From Paraglaciecola sp. 20A4 (GTDB taxonomy: Bacteria > Pseudomonadota > Gammaproteobacteria > Enterobacterales > Alteromonadaceae), in NCBI RefSeq assembly GCF_011378905.1, contig NZ_WTPY01000031.1, positions 1-57,501 on the forward strand: 57,501 bases of DNA, given 5' to 3'. Below are positions 28,195-38,400 of the stretch, in pieces. Under the pieces are notes generated by a model. The model worked only from the letters and a program-made list of their open reading frames with translations, was not told the DNA's origin and did not search any database. How positions within the stretch are numbered: the first letter of the stretch is position 1; the number at the start of each line of letters is the position of its first letter. The position numbers and the translations under genes are program-made.

Positions 28195-29577
28195 TTAAAA
28201 AAGCCAGCTTAAAATAAAAGCAAAGATAAAGGCGAGACTCCCCAGTAAAGTTTCCATCACAGTCCAGGTGCGCAATGTGGTTTTTTCGTCCATGTTCAAT
28301 AAGCGACTCACTAGCCAAAAGCCGGAATCATTGAAGTGGGATAGGACTGTTGCCCCCCCCGCGATAGAGATAACCAAGCAGCACAAATCAACCGCTGACA
28401 AACCTGTGGTAACAGCGACCATGGGGGCTAATAACGCAGCAGTCGTCGTCAATGCAACAGTGGCAGAGCCCTGTGCAACGCGTAAACTGGCAGCAATAAT
28501 AAACCCGGCGACGATCAGCGGCATACCAGTGTCAGCTAACAAACCTGCAAGTGCATCGCCAATGCCACTGGCACGCAGTACACCACCAAACATGCCACCT
28601 GCCCCGGTAACCAAAATCACCCCGCAAATGGGTGCTAAAGAATCTCCGCACCAAGACTCTATTTTACCCATTCCATAGCGCCGGCTAAAAATGGCGATGC
28701 TGACTAACAGTGTAATCAATAATGCCACTGGGGTTTTACCCAATAAGCGCAAGGTATGCACCACAGATGTATCCCCTGCAATCACATTAGCAGCTATTAA
28801 TGTATTTAATCCCGTATCCATAAAAATTAAAAATACAGGGAGTAGTAAAATTAAGAGCACGCTAGAGAAACTCGGCAAATCGGCCTGCTCAGGCATTGGA
28901 CTCTCGGCGTTTAAACTGAATAGTGAATGCAAAGGAATATTAAAACGTTTACCCGCATACTGACCATACAGATATGCGCCTATGTACCAAGTTGGAATGG
29001 CAATAATTAGACCGACCAATAGCAATAAACTGATATCAGCACCCAAAAATTCAGCCGCCGCAACAGGCCCTGGATGAGGAGGAACAAAGGCGTGCATAAC
29101 CGCAAAAGCACCAGCGGCAGGTAACGCATAGGTTAGTACAGACCCATTAAAACGTCGGGCTACACTGAAAATAATCGGCATCATTACGATTAAACCAGCG
29201 TCAAAAAATATCGGAAACCCAAAGCATAAAGAAGCAACACCTAATGCCAGCGGGGCTTTGTCGGCGCCAAAGCGATTGACTAGGTTATCTGCGAGTACCT
29301 GTGCCCCGCCAGATACCTCAAGGAGCTTTCCTATCATAGCCCCTAGCCCAACAAGTAAGGCAACTGAAGCGAGTGTCCCGCCAAAACTGCTCGTTAGAGT
29401 GGGCACTACGTTTGTCACTGAGATACCCGCCATCAAAGCCGTCACCAAACTGACTAAAGACAGTGCAATGAACGCGTGTAATCTCAAGCGCACAATTAGC
29501 AATAAAAGAGCGAGCACCGCGCCTAGCGCCACGGTTAATAAATACCAAGGTTCATGCACAAAAGGTAGGCTTTGCAT
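28195..29577 (-). CDS. GntP-family gluconate:proton symporter
   Basis: 460 residues, about twelve membrane helices, normal size for the family. Typical blocks are LALGVASLCFGFPIFFDAGLIVMMPIIF, VMHAFVPPHPGPVAAAEFLGAD, ILVTGAGGMFGGVLRASGIGDAL, AASLRVAQGSATVALTTTAALLAPM and SHFNDSGFWLVSRLLNM, all characteristic of GntT/GntP. It imports gluconate or a related sugar acid. No gluconate kinase or GntR gene is beside it. A 20-bp palindrome just upstream of its start is a likely regulator site. Confidence 0.94.
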   Translation of the reverse strand: MQSLPFVHEPWYLLTVALGAVLALLLLIVRLRLHAFIALSLVSLVTALMAGISVTNVVPTLTSSFGGTLASVALLVGLGAMIGKLLEVSGGAQVLADNLVNRFGADKAPLALGVASLCFGFPIFFDAGLIVMMPIIFSVARRFNGSVLTYALPAAGAFAVMHAFVPPHPGPVAAAEFLGADISLLLLVGLIIAIPTWYIGAYLYGQYAGKRFNIPLHSLFSLNAESPMPEQADLPSFSSVLLILLLPVFLIFMDTGLNTLIAANVIAGDTSVVHTLRLLGKTPVALLITLLVSIAIFSRRYGMGKIESWCGDSLAPICGVILVTGAGGMFGGVLRASGIGDALAGLLADTGMPLIVAGFIIAASLRVAQGSATVALTTTAALLAPMVAVTTGLSAVDLCCLVISIAGGATVLSHFNDSGFWLVSRLLNMDEKTTLRTWTVMETLLGSLAFIFAFILSWLF

Positions 29578-29592
29578 CGTTAATCTTTTGAC

Positions 29593-29612
29593 TTGTTGTT
29601 ATTTAACAACAA
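29593..29612 (-). promoter_or_regulatory. 20-bp perfect palindrome upstream of the gluconate permease gene
   Basis: TTGTTGTTA, TT, TAACAACAA: two perfect 9-bp arms centred 25 bp before the ATG at 29577. The position fits an operator in the leader or at the transcription start. The sequence is unlike the E. coli GntR operator, so the regulator is unknown. Confidence 0.55.
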
Positions 29613-29715
29613 ATTAACACCAAAAGAAGGCGAATTCATCCTCTGTTAGCGCTTTATTGGCAAAAAGACTATAAGGGTAAGATTAGCGTCACTTACAGTG
29701 CTATATTTGATGAAA

Positions 29716-29750
29716 TTTTGAGCGACGCTCAAGAGACAAATCGCTCAAAA
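29716..29750. other. overlapping inverted repeats after the RidA-family gene
   Basis: TTTTGAGCGA (29716-29725) pairs perfectly with TCGCTCAAAA (29741-29750). The first arm also pairs with the nearer CGCTCAA (29726-29732), giving a compact alternative palindrome, TTGAGCG-A-CGCTCAA (29718-29732). The element lies seven bases after the RidA stop on the minus strand. It has no T-run and may be a weak terminator or a two-state structure in the RNA running towards the permease. Confidence 0.5.
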
Positions 29751-29756
29751 GGCATA

Positions 29757-30110
29757 TTATTTTTGCGCCGCCACGACTGAAATTTCAACCAAAAGTTCAG
29801 GTCTTGCCATAGCAGCTTGCACGCATGCTCTTGCAGGTGCGTGCCCTTCGGGTATCCACGCATCCCAGACTGAATTCATCCCCGAGAAATCAGCCATGTC
29901 TTTTACATAGATAGTCGCTGATAACAGGTGTTCCCGAGAGCTATCGGCACTCAGTAATAAGTCATCAACCTTGTCTAACATGGTCTGAGTTTGTTCTTCA
30001 ATACCTTTACTGGCATCAGCAGCAACCTGCCCACATAAGTAAACTGTACCTTGGTGGATCACAACTCGGCTCATTCGTTGCTTTGTTTCTTTTCGTTCGA
30101 TTATAGTCAC
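29757..30110 (-). CDS. RidA-family protein (Rid/YjgF/UK114)
   Basis: 117 residues from a GTG start with GAGGGG five bases upstream. The Rid fold markers are [19 protein letters not shown], the middle [20 protein letters not shown] and [25 protein letters not shown], which includes the Arg used to bind the carboxylate of the imine substrate. The N-terminal style ([14 protein letters not shown]) matches the non-archetypal Rid groups rather than RidA itself. It probably hydrolyses reactive enamine/imine intermediates in amino-acid metabolism. It is upstream of the permease gene in the same direction but separated by about 180 bp. Confidence 0.9.
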   Translation of the reverse strand: MTIIERKETKQRMSRVVIHQGTVYLCGQVAADASKGIEEQTQTMLDKVDDLLLSADSSREHLLSATIYVKDMADFSGMNSVWDAWIPEGHAPARACVQAAMARPELLVEISVVAAQK

Positions 30111-30545
30111 GCGACCCCTCTGAATTATTCGTTCTTATTATGTAAAATTAAGCCTAGGATCATAGCAAGCCAAGTGTACCAAGGGATAGTATTTACTTGG
30201 ACTATCCTATACTTATCGATGGTCAATGGCTGTTCCTAAAATGGTATGCGGACATTGACTGCATATCCAACCTACATGAGCAATCGCACCGGAATTCGGC
30301 TATCCCCATAACCTACCTTCAGCGTCTTAAACACGATTAAATTTATTACGCACATTTACGAAGAGCATTGGCAAAGCCGACTGCCTGATAAAGCAATATC
30401 CTATTTTCACTGCATACGTATTCATGGCCTTTTCGAGCAAATTCAATGGTCATACGTTTTTTTTCAATTAAAGTTTTATGGAAACAAGTTGACAATAGAA
30501 TGTTGCAAAAATGAATTATCACTTCTCACTGAAAAGGCTAAAACA
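30111..30545. other. intergenic leader of the PEP-CTERM/pullulanase operon
   Basis: 435 bp of divergent control region between the RidA gene and the surface-protein gene. An open frame reaches back to a TTG at 30489 but codes a polar stretch unlike a signal peptide, so the start is placed at 30546. No clear operator was found. A T-run occurs near 30460. Confidence 0.4.
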
Positions 30546-31220
30546 TTGAAAACCATACCCAAAACATTGATATTTCTGTGTTTATTACTCGCTGCCCATG
30601 CTCAAGCTGCATTGGTCACCAACGGCAACTTTCAAAGTTGCGATTTTACCGGCTGGGCCAACTATACCGATGGGATGAATCATACTGACCCGAATGCCGA
30701 CTTCGCTATAATCAATAATGCAGGCGCGTGCCAGGGACAAATAAATATCGATGTGGCCAGCGGTGCCAGTGCGTTTTATGCCAATACCTTATCAACCGAA
30801 ATGGATTTTACGTCTGGAAGTAATGCTCATTTATGGCTCAGTTTTGATTGGCTATTTAGCGGTTTTGATGATGGTTCAAGCTTAGCCGACGTATTTTTTG
30901 TCAACTTCACTAATAACCTAGGCGATATAACTGGCGCTGATGCTAGCCCTGGATTTTTGCTCGGGCCCACCAGCACTTACGGAGCGGGTACCTATTCGGT
31001 CATGCTTGATAATCGCTTTATTAATCAGTCAGGCTGGTTTTTAGATTTCAATCTAGAAGGTGGATTCACCCCAGACTCATTTTCATCGACTTTATTGATC
31101 GACAATGTGACGCTTAGGTCTATCCCTACAAATGTGCCTGTTCCTCCTATGTTAGCGTTGATATTACTTGGCGCTGCCGCGTTATTTAAGCGAAGCAAAC
31201 AATCTAACCGGACTATCTAA
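30546..31220 (+). CDS. PEP-CTERM-like exported protein (VPVPP sorting signal)
   Basis: About 224 residues from a TTG at 30546 with AAAAGG eight bases before it. The signal peptide is KTLIFLCLLLAAHAQA. The mature part starts like many PEP-CTERM proteins (LVTNGNFQSCDFTGWANYTDG) and is a beta-rich, Asp/Asn/Gly-rich domain of the carbohydrate-binding-like type. The C-terminus has the tripartite sorting signal: VPVPP, a hydrophobic helix (MLALILLGAAALF), then KRSKQSNR. An exosortase would cleave at the VPxPP-like site, but none is encoded here. The pullulanase ORF begins one base after this stop, so the two are co-transcribed. Confidence 0.82.
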   Translation: MKTIPKTLIFLCLLLAAHAQAALVTNGNFQSCDFTGWANYTDGMNHTDPNADFAIINNAGACQGQINIDVASGASAFYANTLSTEMDFTSGSNAHLWLSFDWLFSGFDDGSSLADVFFVNFTNNLGDITGADASPGFLLGPTSTYGAGTYSVMLDNRFINQSGWFLDFNLEGGFTPDSFSSTLLIDNVTLRSIPTNVPVPPMLALILLGAAALFKRSKQSNRTI

Positions 31221-31221
31221 A

Positions 31222-34200
31222 ATGAAATTACTTATCCGTATAAATGTATTATTGATGCTGCTTTTAGCGCCTTTGGCCAATGCTGCTTGGCAAAATACCG
31301 ACAGCGGTGATTTTAGTTACGCATCGCGTCCGTTTTATGATCGTGTTAATCGCCAATACAGTGCCATTGTGACTCTGACGAATACAAGCAATGCTATCAG
31401 CGGCCCTATGCGGGTGCTGTTTGATGCCAGCAGTCATAATATTATAAACAGCCAAGATACCCAAAGCGGCACACCTTTTATTGCCTTAAGCATAAGTGAA
31501 CTCGCTGCTGGTGCGTCCCACAAGTTCACGGTTAAACTTAGCTTGACGCGTGCGGCACTCGCCATGGACATGCGATTACAACTAGACCTTCCCCCCGATA
31601 GCGGCCTTACGCTAGGGGATAATCAAATCGCTTTATTTTATAAGCGCGAAGACGCTAATTACCAAGGCTGGGGATTACACCTTTGGAATGGTGAAGGCTG
31701 TGGCAATTATGGCGCTGAGACCACTGAGGATAGTCACTTTGCCAATTGGGCCGATCCCTACCCTGCTGATGGCGAACACCCCATTTACGGCGCCTATTAT
31801 ATTTTGACCATTACCCCTGGCGCATCCTGTTATAACTTTATTGTACATAACGACGACTACAAAGCCTTGGGTAACAGCAATAGTCGTTTTGAAACAGCCA
31901 ATGGTCAGCAAGCGTTTGCGTTTGATGGTTATCCCGAGCTTTGGTATGAGCCCATTGAATCTCGCCCTTTTTCCATTGACGGCGCTAAAGCACACTGGAT
32001 GGCCCCGAATGCCTTAGTGTGGCTCATTTCTAGTAATGCCGCCGAATATCGCTTATATACCTCAGCCGATGCCAGTTTATCCAATGTAAGTACTGACAGC
32101 TTAATCAATACCAGCTTTACGTCTTTAACCAGGGCGAATGTGGACCCAGCAATATACGCACAAGATCCACAACTAAACGGCTTTAACGGTTTTACCCTCA
32201 ACCTCACCGATGCCCAAGCAAAGCAATGGGCCAAGCAGCAACTACTCGCCGTAGCACTTGATACTCATGGCGAAATAATCGAGGCCACTCGGGTTCAGAT
32301 CCCAAGACTAATAGATAGTCTTTATACCAATGGGACAAACGACGCTGATGAAGCAGAACTTGGGATAATTTATACCGACAACACCATTACCGCGACACTT
32401 TGGGCACCTACCGCTACAGCGATAAATTTAGTCGTATATAACAATCTTAAGCAAGCTATTGCTAGTCATGCCATGAATTTGGATCCCCAAAGTGGGGTTT
32501 GGTCTTACACTGGGACTAAAACAGCGCTTGATCGTCAGTTTTATCAGTACGATATAAGTGTTTTTCATCCCCTCACCCAACAGAACGAACAATTGACCGT
32601 TACTGACCCCTACTCCGTTAGTTTGGCGACTAACGGTCGTTATAGCCAGTTTGTTGATTTACATGACGAAGACTTAAAACCACCTCATTGGGACGCGCAT
32701 ACAGTCCCCACTATTAACGACCCAGAAGACGCGGTTATCTATGAAGGGCATATTCGTGATTTTAGTATTCTTGACCAAAGTACTAGCGCAGCCCATCGAG
32801 GTAAATATATGGCCTTTACCGAACTCAATTCTGAGCCTATGCAACACTTACAAAGTTTGCAGGCGGTAGGGTTAACCCACTTTCATATGTTGCCCGCCAA
32901 TGATATTGCATCCGTAGAAGAAGATATTAACCAGCGGATAGATTTAACCAACACCGTAGCTGACTTATGTCACCTAAATAGCGCAGCGCCTATATGTGGG
33001 GTGCAAAACGACCAAGATACCTTGTTACAGGTACTACAAAGGTATGACCCTTCCACTACCGATGCTCAATCACTAGTAGAATCTATGCGCGCCATGGACG
33101 GATTTAATTGGGGGTATGATCCCCAGCATTTTGCTGCACCCGAGGGCAGCTATGCAACAGAACCGGATGGGGTATCCCGTATAATAGAAATGCGCTCAAT
33201 GAACCAATCTTTGCATCAAATTGGCTTACGGGTGGTACTTGATGTGGTGTATAACCACGCCGCTTCGTCTGGCCTATATGATAATGCGGTGCTAGATAAA
33301 GTCGTACCAGGTTATTACCACCGTTTAAACGAATCCAGTGGCCAAATTGAAAACTCCACCTGCTGCGAAAATACCGCCACCGAACACAAAATGATGGCTA
33401 AATTGATGAATGATTCTTTGGTCAGCTTTGCCGAGAATTTTGGCTTCGATGGTTTTCGCTTTGACTTAATGGGGCATATACCCAAACAAGCGATTATAGA
33501 TGCGCGTGAAGCCGTGCGCGCCGTAGATCCCGATACCTACTTTTATGGTGAAGGCTGGAACTTTGGTGAGGTTGCCAATAACCGGCGGTTTGAGCAAGCC
33601 TCGCAATTGAACATGGCTGGCAGCGAGGTGGGTACTTATTCAGATCGTCAGCGCGATGCGGTCCGAGACGGTGCTCTGTTTACTGGTGGCAGCATTAACC
33701 AACAAGACGTCATCCGCGTGGGTTTAGTAGGCAACGTAGGCAGTTATCAGTTTGTTAACGCTGACGACGCTTATGTGTCCACCTACAATTATCAATGGAA
33801 TGGGCAACCGGCGGGATACAGTGATGATCCTGGCGATACCATCAACTACATATCCAAGCACGATAACGAAACCTTGTGGGACAAACTGCAATACGCTTTG
33901 CCTAAACATTTAGCAATACAAGACCGAGTCCGTATCCAAAACGTGGCGTTGTCTATACCATTGTTAAGCCAAGGCATTCCGTTTTTACATATGGGCTCAG
34001 ATTTCATCCGTTCTAAATCCATGGATCGTAATACCTATGATGCGGGCGACTGGTTTAATCAGGTTGATTTCACCCTACAAACCAGTAACTGGAATAAAGG
34101 TTTGCCTCTTGCCCAAGACAATCAAAACAACTGGGCGACTATTAGCGAGGTTAGTGCTAACCCCAATAGCGACGTTACCGCTACAGACATTCAGCTATCA

Positions 34201-35274
34201 GCGGCATTGTTTAAAGAATTTTTGTATATTCGCAGTACCAGCAAATTGTTTCGATTAAATAGTGCCGAGGATATTGCACAGCGCATTAAATTTTACAATA
34301 CCGGCAGTCAGCAACTCCAAGGCCTGATTGTGATGAGTCTTGATGATGGTATTGGCTTAGATGATATAGACGGTAACAACGACGCAATCGTCGTGCTTAT
34401 CAATGGTAGCGCCTCGGCGCAATCCTTTGCGGTGCCTAACGCCACTGGTTTTACGTTACATCAAAGCCAACAACAGTCCGCTGACGCCACCATACAAACC
34501 GCAACATTTAGTGGCGGTACCTTTAGTGTGCCAGCGCTAAGTACAGCGGTGTTTGTTAAAGTACAAAATGGCGCACAAGGGTATGGGTTATCGGCCTTAC
34601 CCCCTTATGCAGAACAACCTATCTACTTACGAGGTGACTTTAATGAGTGGGACACGTCATTACCTTTTAGTTATCTAGGTAAAGACACCTACGCGGTCAA
34701 TGCAGACCTATTACACGGGGATTATCAATTCAAAATTGCTGATCAAGATTTTGCAGCGGTTAATATAGGGGGTGAATTCACGGTACCTGTCGCCGCACCA
34801 GTAATCCTAAGTAATGGAGCCAATAATCTAAGCTTGAGCTTAATCGCTGACGGTCGCTATCAGTTTATATTAGATGCAACCAATAGCACGAACCCCACAT
34901 TAACGATTACTCCAGATGATCCCAATGTGATTCCTGCCCCCTATGGTAACCATATACCGTTATTGAGGGGCGACATGAACGACTGGGGCACCACCTCGCC
35001 GCTCATCTACCAAGGTAATGGAATTTATCGAGGGGTGTTTGTGTTTGATGCTGGCGGCTATAATTTTAAAATTGCCGATCAGGATTGGGGCGGCAGCGGC
35101 GGGCTAAACCTAGGGGCTGATATAGATGTTGCATTAGCCACTCCTACCAACCTTTACCCGGACTCTGGCGATAATCTTTTTATCAATCTATTTAACAGCG
35201 CCCAATGGGTGTTCACTTTAGATGCCAGCGAGGTCGCTAGCCCAACCTTAACGGTGACTGAGCAAGCCCAGTAA
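31222..35274 (+). CDS. secreted type I pullulanase (GH13 alpha-1,6-glucosidase) with starch-binding domains
   Basis: 1350 residues from the ATG at 31222, which begins a signal peptide (KLLIRINVLLMLLLAPLANA). After an N-terminal beta domain comes a CBM41/PUD-like starch-binding module (LHLWNGEGCGNYG, about 150-230), a CBM48-like domain (TLWAPTATAINLVVYNN) and the GH13 barrel. The type I pullulanase signature NWGYDP is near 630. Catalytic residues are nucleophile D748 (FRFDLMGH), acid/base E777 (YGEGWN) and D881 (SKHDNETLWD). The C-terminus carries two similar modules (YLRGDFNEWDTS... and LLRGDMNDWGTT..., each with FKIADQD), likely extra glucan-binding domains. It hydrolyses alpha-1,6 links of pullulan, starch or glycogen outside the cytoplasm. 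Confidence 0.95.
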   Translation: MKLLIRINVLLMLLLAPLANAAWQNTDSGDFSYASRPFYDRVNRQYSAIVTLTNTSNAISGPMRVLFDASSHNIINSQDTQSGTPFIALSISELAAGASHKFTVKLSLTRAALAMDMRLQLDLPPDSGLTLGDNQIALFYKREDANYQGWGLHLWNGEGCGNYGAETTEDSHFANWADPYPADGEHPIYGAYYILTITPGASCYNFIVHNDDYKALGNSNSRFETANGQQAFAFDGYPELWYEPIESRPFSIDGAKAHWMAPNALVWLISSNAAEYRLYTSADASLSNVSTDSLINTSFTSLTRANVDPAIYAQDPQLNGFNGFTLNLTDAQAKQWAKQQLLAVALDTHGEIIEATRVQIPRLIDSLYTNGTNDADEAELGIIYTDNTITATLWAPTATAINLVVYNNLKQAIASHAMNLDPQSGVWSYTGTKTALDRQFYQYDISVFHPLTQQNEQLTVTDPYSVSLATNGRYSQFVDLHDEDLKPPHWDAHTVPTINDPEDAVIYEGHIRDFSILDQSTSAAHRGKYMAFTELNSEPMQHLQSLQAVGLTHFHMLPANDIASVEEDINQRIDLTNTVADLCHLNSAAPICGVQNDQDTLLQVLQRYDPSTTDAQSLVESMRAMDGFNWGYDPQHFAAPEGSYATEPDGVSRIIEMRSMNQSLHQIGLRVVLDVVYNHAASSGLYDNAVLDKVVPGYYHRLNESSGQIENSTCCENTATEHKMMAKLMNDSLVSFAENFGFDGFRFDLMGHIPKQAIIDAREAVRAVDPDTYFYGEGWNFGEVANNRRFEQASQLNMAGSEVGTYSDRQRDAVRDGALFTGGSINQQDVIRVGLVGNVGSYQFVNADDAYVSTYNYQWNGQPAGYSDDPGDTINYISKHDNETLWDKLQYALPKHLAIQDRVRIQNVALSIPLLSQGIPFLHMGSDFIRSKSMDRNTYDAGDWFNQVDFTLQTSNWNKGLPLAQDNQNNWATISEVSANPNSDVTATDIQLSAALFKEFLYIRSTSKLFRLNSAEDIAQRIKFYNTGSQQLQGLIVMSLDDGIGLDDIDGNNDAIVVLINGSASAQSFAVPNATGFTLHQSQQQSADATIQTATFSGGTFSVPALSTAVFVKVQNGAQGYGLSALPPYAEQPIYLRGDFNEWDTSLPFSYLGKDTYAVNADLLHGDYQFKIADQDFAAVNIGGEFTVPVAAPVILSNGANNLSLSLIADGRYQFILDATNSTNPTLTITPDDPNVIPAPYGNHIPLLRGDMNDWGTTSPLIYQGNGIYRGVFVFDAGGYNFKIADQDWGGSGGLNLGADIDVALATPTNLYPDSGDNLFINLFNSAQWVFTLDASEVASPTLTVTEQAQ

Positions 35275-35321
35275 GAAAATATTTTTGACTCACACCATTA
35301 AAATACGTTGCGCGGTGAATA

Positions 35322-35347
35322 GAAAAGGAGCCAGCGAGCTCCTTTTC
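35322..35347. terminator. stem-loop terminator between pullulanase and helicase genes
   Basis: Perfect 10-bp arms GAAAAGGAGC and GCTCCTTTTC enclose CAGCGA. The A/T-rich outer part of the stem supplies the T-run in both directions. It sits between convergent genes ending at 35274 and 35409. Confidence 0.8.
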
Positions 35348-35408
35348 TGTGATTTACCGTAAAATCGCGATCTAAGTGTGTATTTCAGCCATTAATTTCT
35401 AAGGTTGG

Positions 35409-38400
35409 TCAATCTCGAGTTGATGTCACACGACCAGCCGGTAATTCCAGCGCATTTTGGTCTATAGTATGTTGGCAACTGGGCTGCTCTTTGCCACGAT
35501 AATTAGCGCAGCCCCAAAATGCCCCTCGAGCACTTTTACGCAATTGCATGTCGCCATCGCACTCGGGACACAGCGGCACACTATGACCACAGCTTACGTC
35601 CAAGCATGCTTTAAAACCCATAAAACGAGTGCGCGTCATTGGACTATGGCAGCGCGCACAACTCGGCTCCGTATGGTCACAAATAGGAAAGTGAGAACAA
35701 CCATAAAAAGTGCCAAATTTTCCTAATTTCTTATTCAGGGCTCCGGTTTCACAACTTGCACAGTTAATGTCGGCGAATAAACGCTGCACCAACGAGCTCT
35801 TGAATTCCGTTAATTCCACGTTGCTCGTCCCATCATCCCTGTTTGCTTGCTCCATCAGTTCCACCACAAATGCGCTTGCATTGGTCATATCGGCCACCAC
35901 GTACACCCTATGCTTGGCTCGGGTAAGCGCCACATAAAATAATCGTCTTTCTTCAGCAAAGGGGTAAGCTTCAGCCTGAGGTAACAAAGCATCAAGCAAT
36001 GGCGGAGTCACTTTGTTGGACGGAAACCCGTTTTTTCCTTTGGTCATGCCCATGATCACCCCATAATCTGCTTCCTTCCCTTTAGCTGCATGAAAGGTTA
36101 AACAGCTAATATGCACGCTCTCAAACTGGGCATTCAATGCCCGTAAGGCTGATGCGTCCGGTAATTGAAACCAGAAACGCGCTAGCAAATACACGGTCGG
36201 CTTTAGGCGATCACTGACAGCGTCGGATTCAAAGTCAGCCTGCGCGGGCTGCGTGTTCTCGTTAATCCGCTTAGTGATAGCGCTCAACGCTTGAGTCAAT
36301 GCATTGTCGCTTGGCTCTTGGGACGTTGGGCCTTGCTGCGCGCCTCGGCGTAATATCGATATAGCTGGCTCGGCAACCTCTACCAACGATCGAATATTTT
36401 TATTGATTTGGCCGGGATTTTGGCTCACAAACGCGGTGGCAACCTCTCCGATTTTATTATTAAAACGAAAAGTGACATCTAACACGTTCTCAGTGGTTGC
36501 ACCAAAATATTGTGTAAAGTGGGTTGTTAAACTGACATCTGCACCGCTAAAGCGGTAAATAGCTTGCCAATCATCCCCTACACAAAAAAGTGATGCAGGA
36601 TAAATTGTGCCTTGACCAGTAGCATCACGCAGAGCACGTACTAAACGTGCACGGGGCTCTGAAATATCTTGAAATTCATCTACCATAATATAGCGCCACG
36701 TGGGTACGTATTGCCTTTGCTGCACGTATATTAAGGCTTTGGCAATCATATCTTCAAAATCAATCTCGCCATTACTCGCCAAGTGCTGTTGATATCGTTC
36801 ATACACCGGGCGGAGTAACCTTAGTGCCTTAGCAATTTGTTCACTATCCGCTGCATTGGCAATCCTCTTATTGAGGCCCTGCTCGTCTAGACACGCCGCT
36901 TTGTACAAGCCGATTAATTGTCCGAATAATGATGCCAATTCGGTTATCCTATTTAATTCGTGCAATGTGGCGAGTATGGCTTCATCGGGTAAGGGTGAAT
37001 GCACCACGTCATAAGCGCGCAATTCACGCTTGAGCTCGGGTATCAATTGGCCTGTAACATGCTGGTGGTAAAATAGTTCAATACACGCGGTGCCGTTGGT
37101 TTGATGTAATTGGCGCTTCCAAGACATTGCAGAGTGATAAGATCCCTTGTCGATATAGTCGGCCGTATTACCGTTTTCATCAATACTGTAATACTCGATA
37201 TAAACACCGTAGTCAGGTAAATAAAAGTCAGGCTGATATTGGCGAAAATCAGTACTGACTACTTCGAACTCGTATTTAGCCTTATAGCAATATTCAATGC
37301 CGTTTCTAAACAGCCAATTAGCAATATATAATTCACCGAAACTCTTAACGCGCTGCCCCTTAAACGTGCGGATATCATTGTCGGTTAGATAAGTGTAATA
37401 CTCCCCTTGGGTGGCGAAATCAAATGGGCTTTTTTGCACATAATAATGGTGGCTAAAGTATGCAAATAACTGCTCACGGTAAGCTGGCTCGTTAAGCAAA
37501 GTTTCAAGGCTGCTTTGTATCCATACATTTTTGGCTTTTTCGTCATTCACCCAGGCAGACAAGCTGGGTTTTCGCCCCTCTACCTCGGCGATAATTTTCA
37601 GGCCCAAGCTATGAAAGGTACTGGCTTTAATATTATCAATGCCCAGTTTAGCTTTGATACGTTCGTCCATTTCACTGGCGGCTTTTTTACCGTAGGCCAG
37701 CAACAGTATTTCCTGTGGCTCGGCTTGCCCACTTGCCAGTAAATAACCAGCCCGCCCGACCATAACACTGGTTTTCCCTGTACCGGCACCGGCTAGCAAC
37801 AGATTATTATCGTCATCTATCACGCACGCACGGCGCTGTTTATCCGTTAACGGATTTGATTCCACCTGATCAAAATAATCGCCGTAACGGACAAGTTGCG
37901 TATTTATAAAGTTTTGCCGAATACTTTCTAGCGCCGCATCATTCCAGTAGTGCATAGCGGTAAGTTTACCCAAAGCTGTTTTAACCTCTTCACCTAGGGC
38001 GGTGTTTTCGCCCCATGGCAACCAACGCTTATATTCTCTAGCCACTCGCTCCCTGATTGCAGTTAGCCGAGACTGGCGCAAATAGCGCGTGTCAATCGTC
38101 TGTTCAATTTTGCTCACTAGTGTGAGCAAAGTACGTTGATGATATGCCGCCCATAATCGCTGAACTTGCTTTGCGCACCGTGCAGTGCTGCGATAACCCA
38201 AAAAGTGGTTCTCGTAAACGACGCCTTTTACCCTAATGATCATCGTCACTCCCAACCAGCGCCACTCGAACTGAGGTGGAGAGTCCAATTGTTGCCAGGA
38301 AAGTGACTCGCCATTCGCTTGGCCACCAAGCGCCCCTCCCTTAGGTAAAATCAAGTTTTGAGAATTAATGACAACCGAGCCTTGTTGGCGTGAAAACCAG

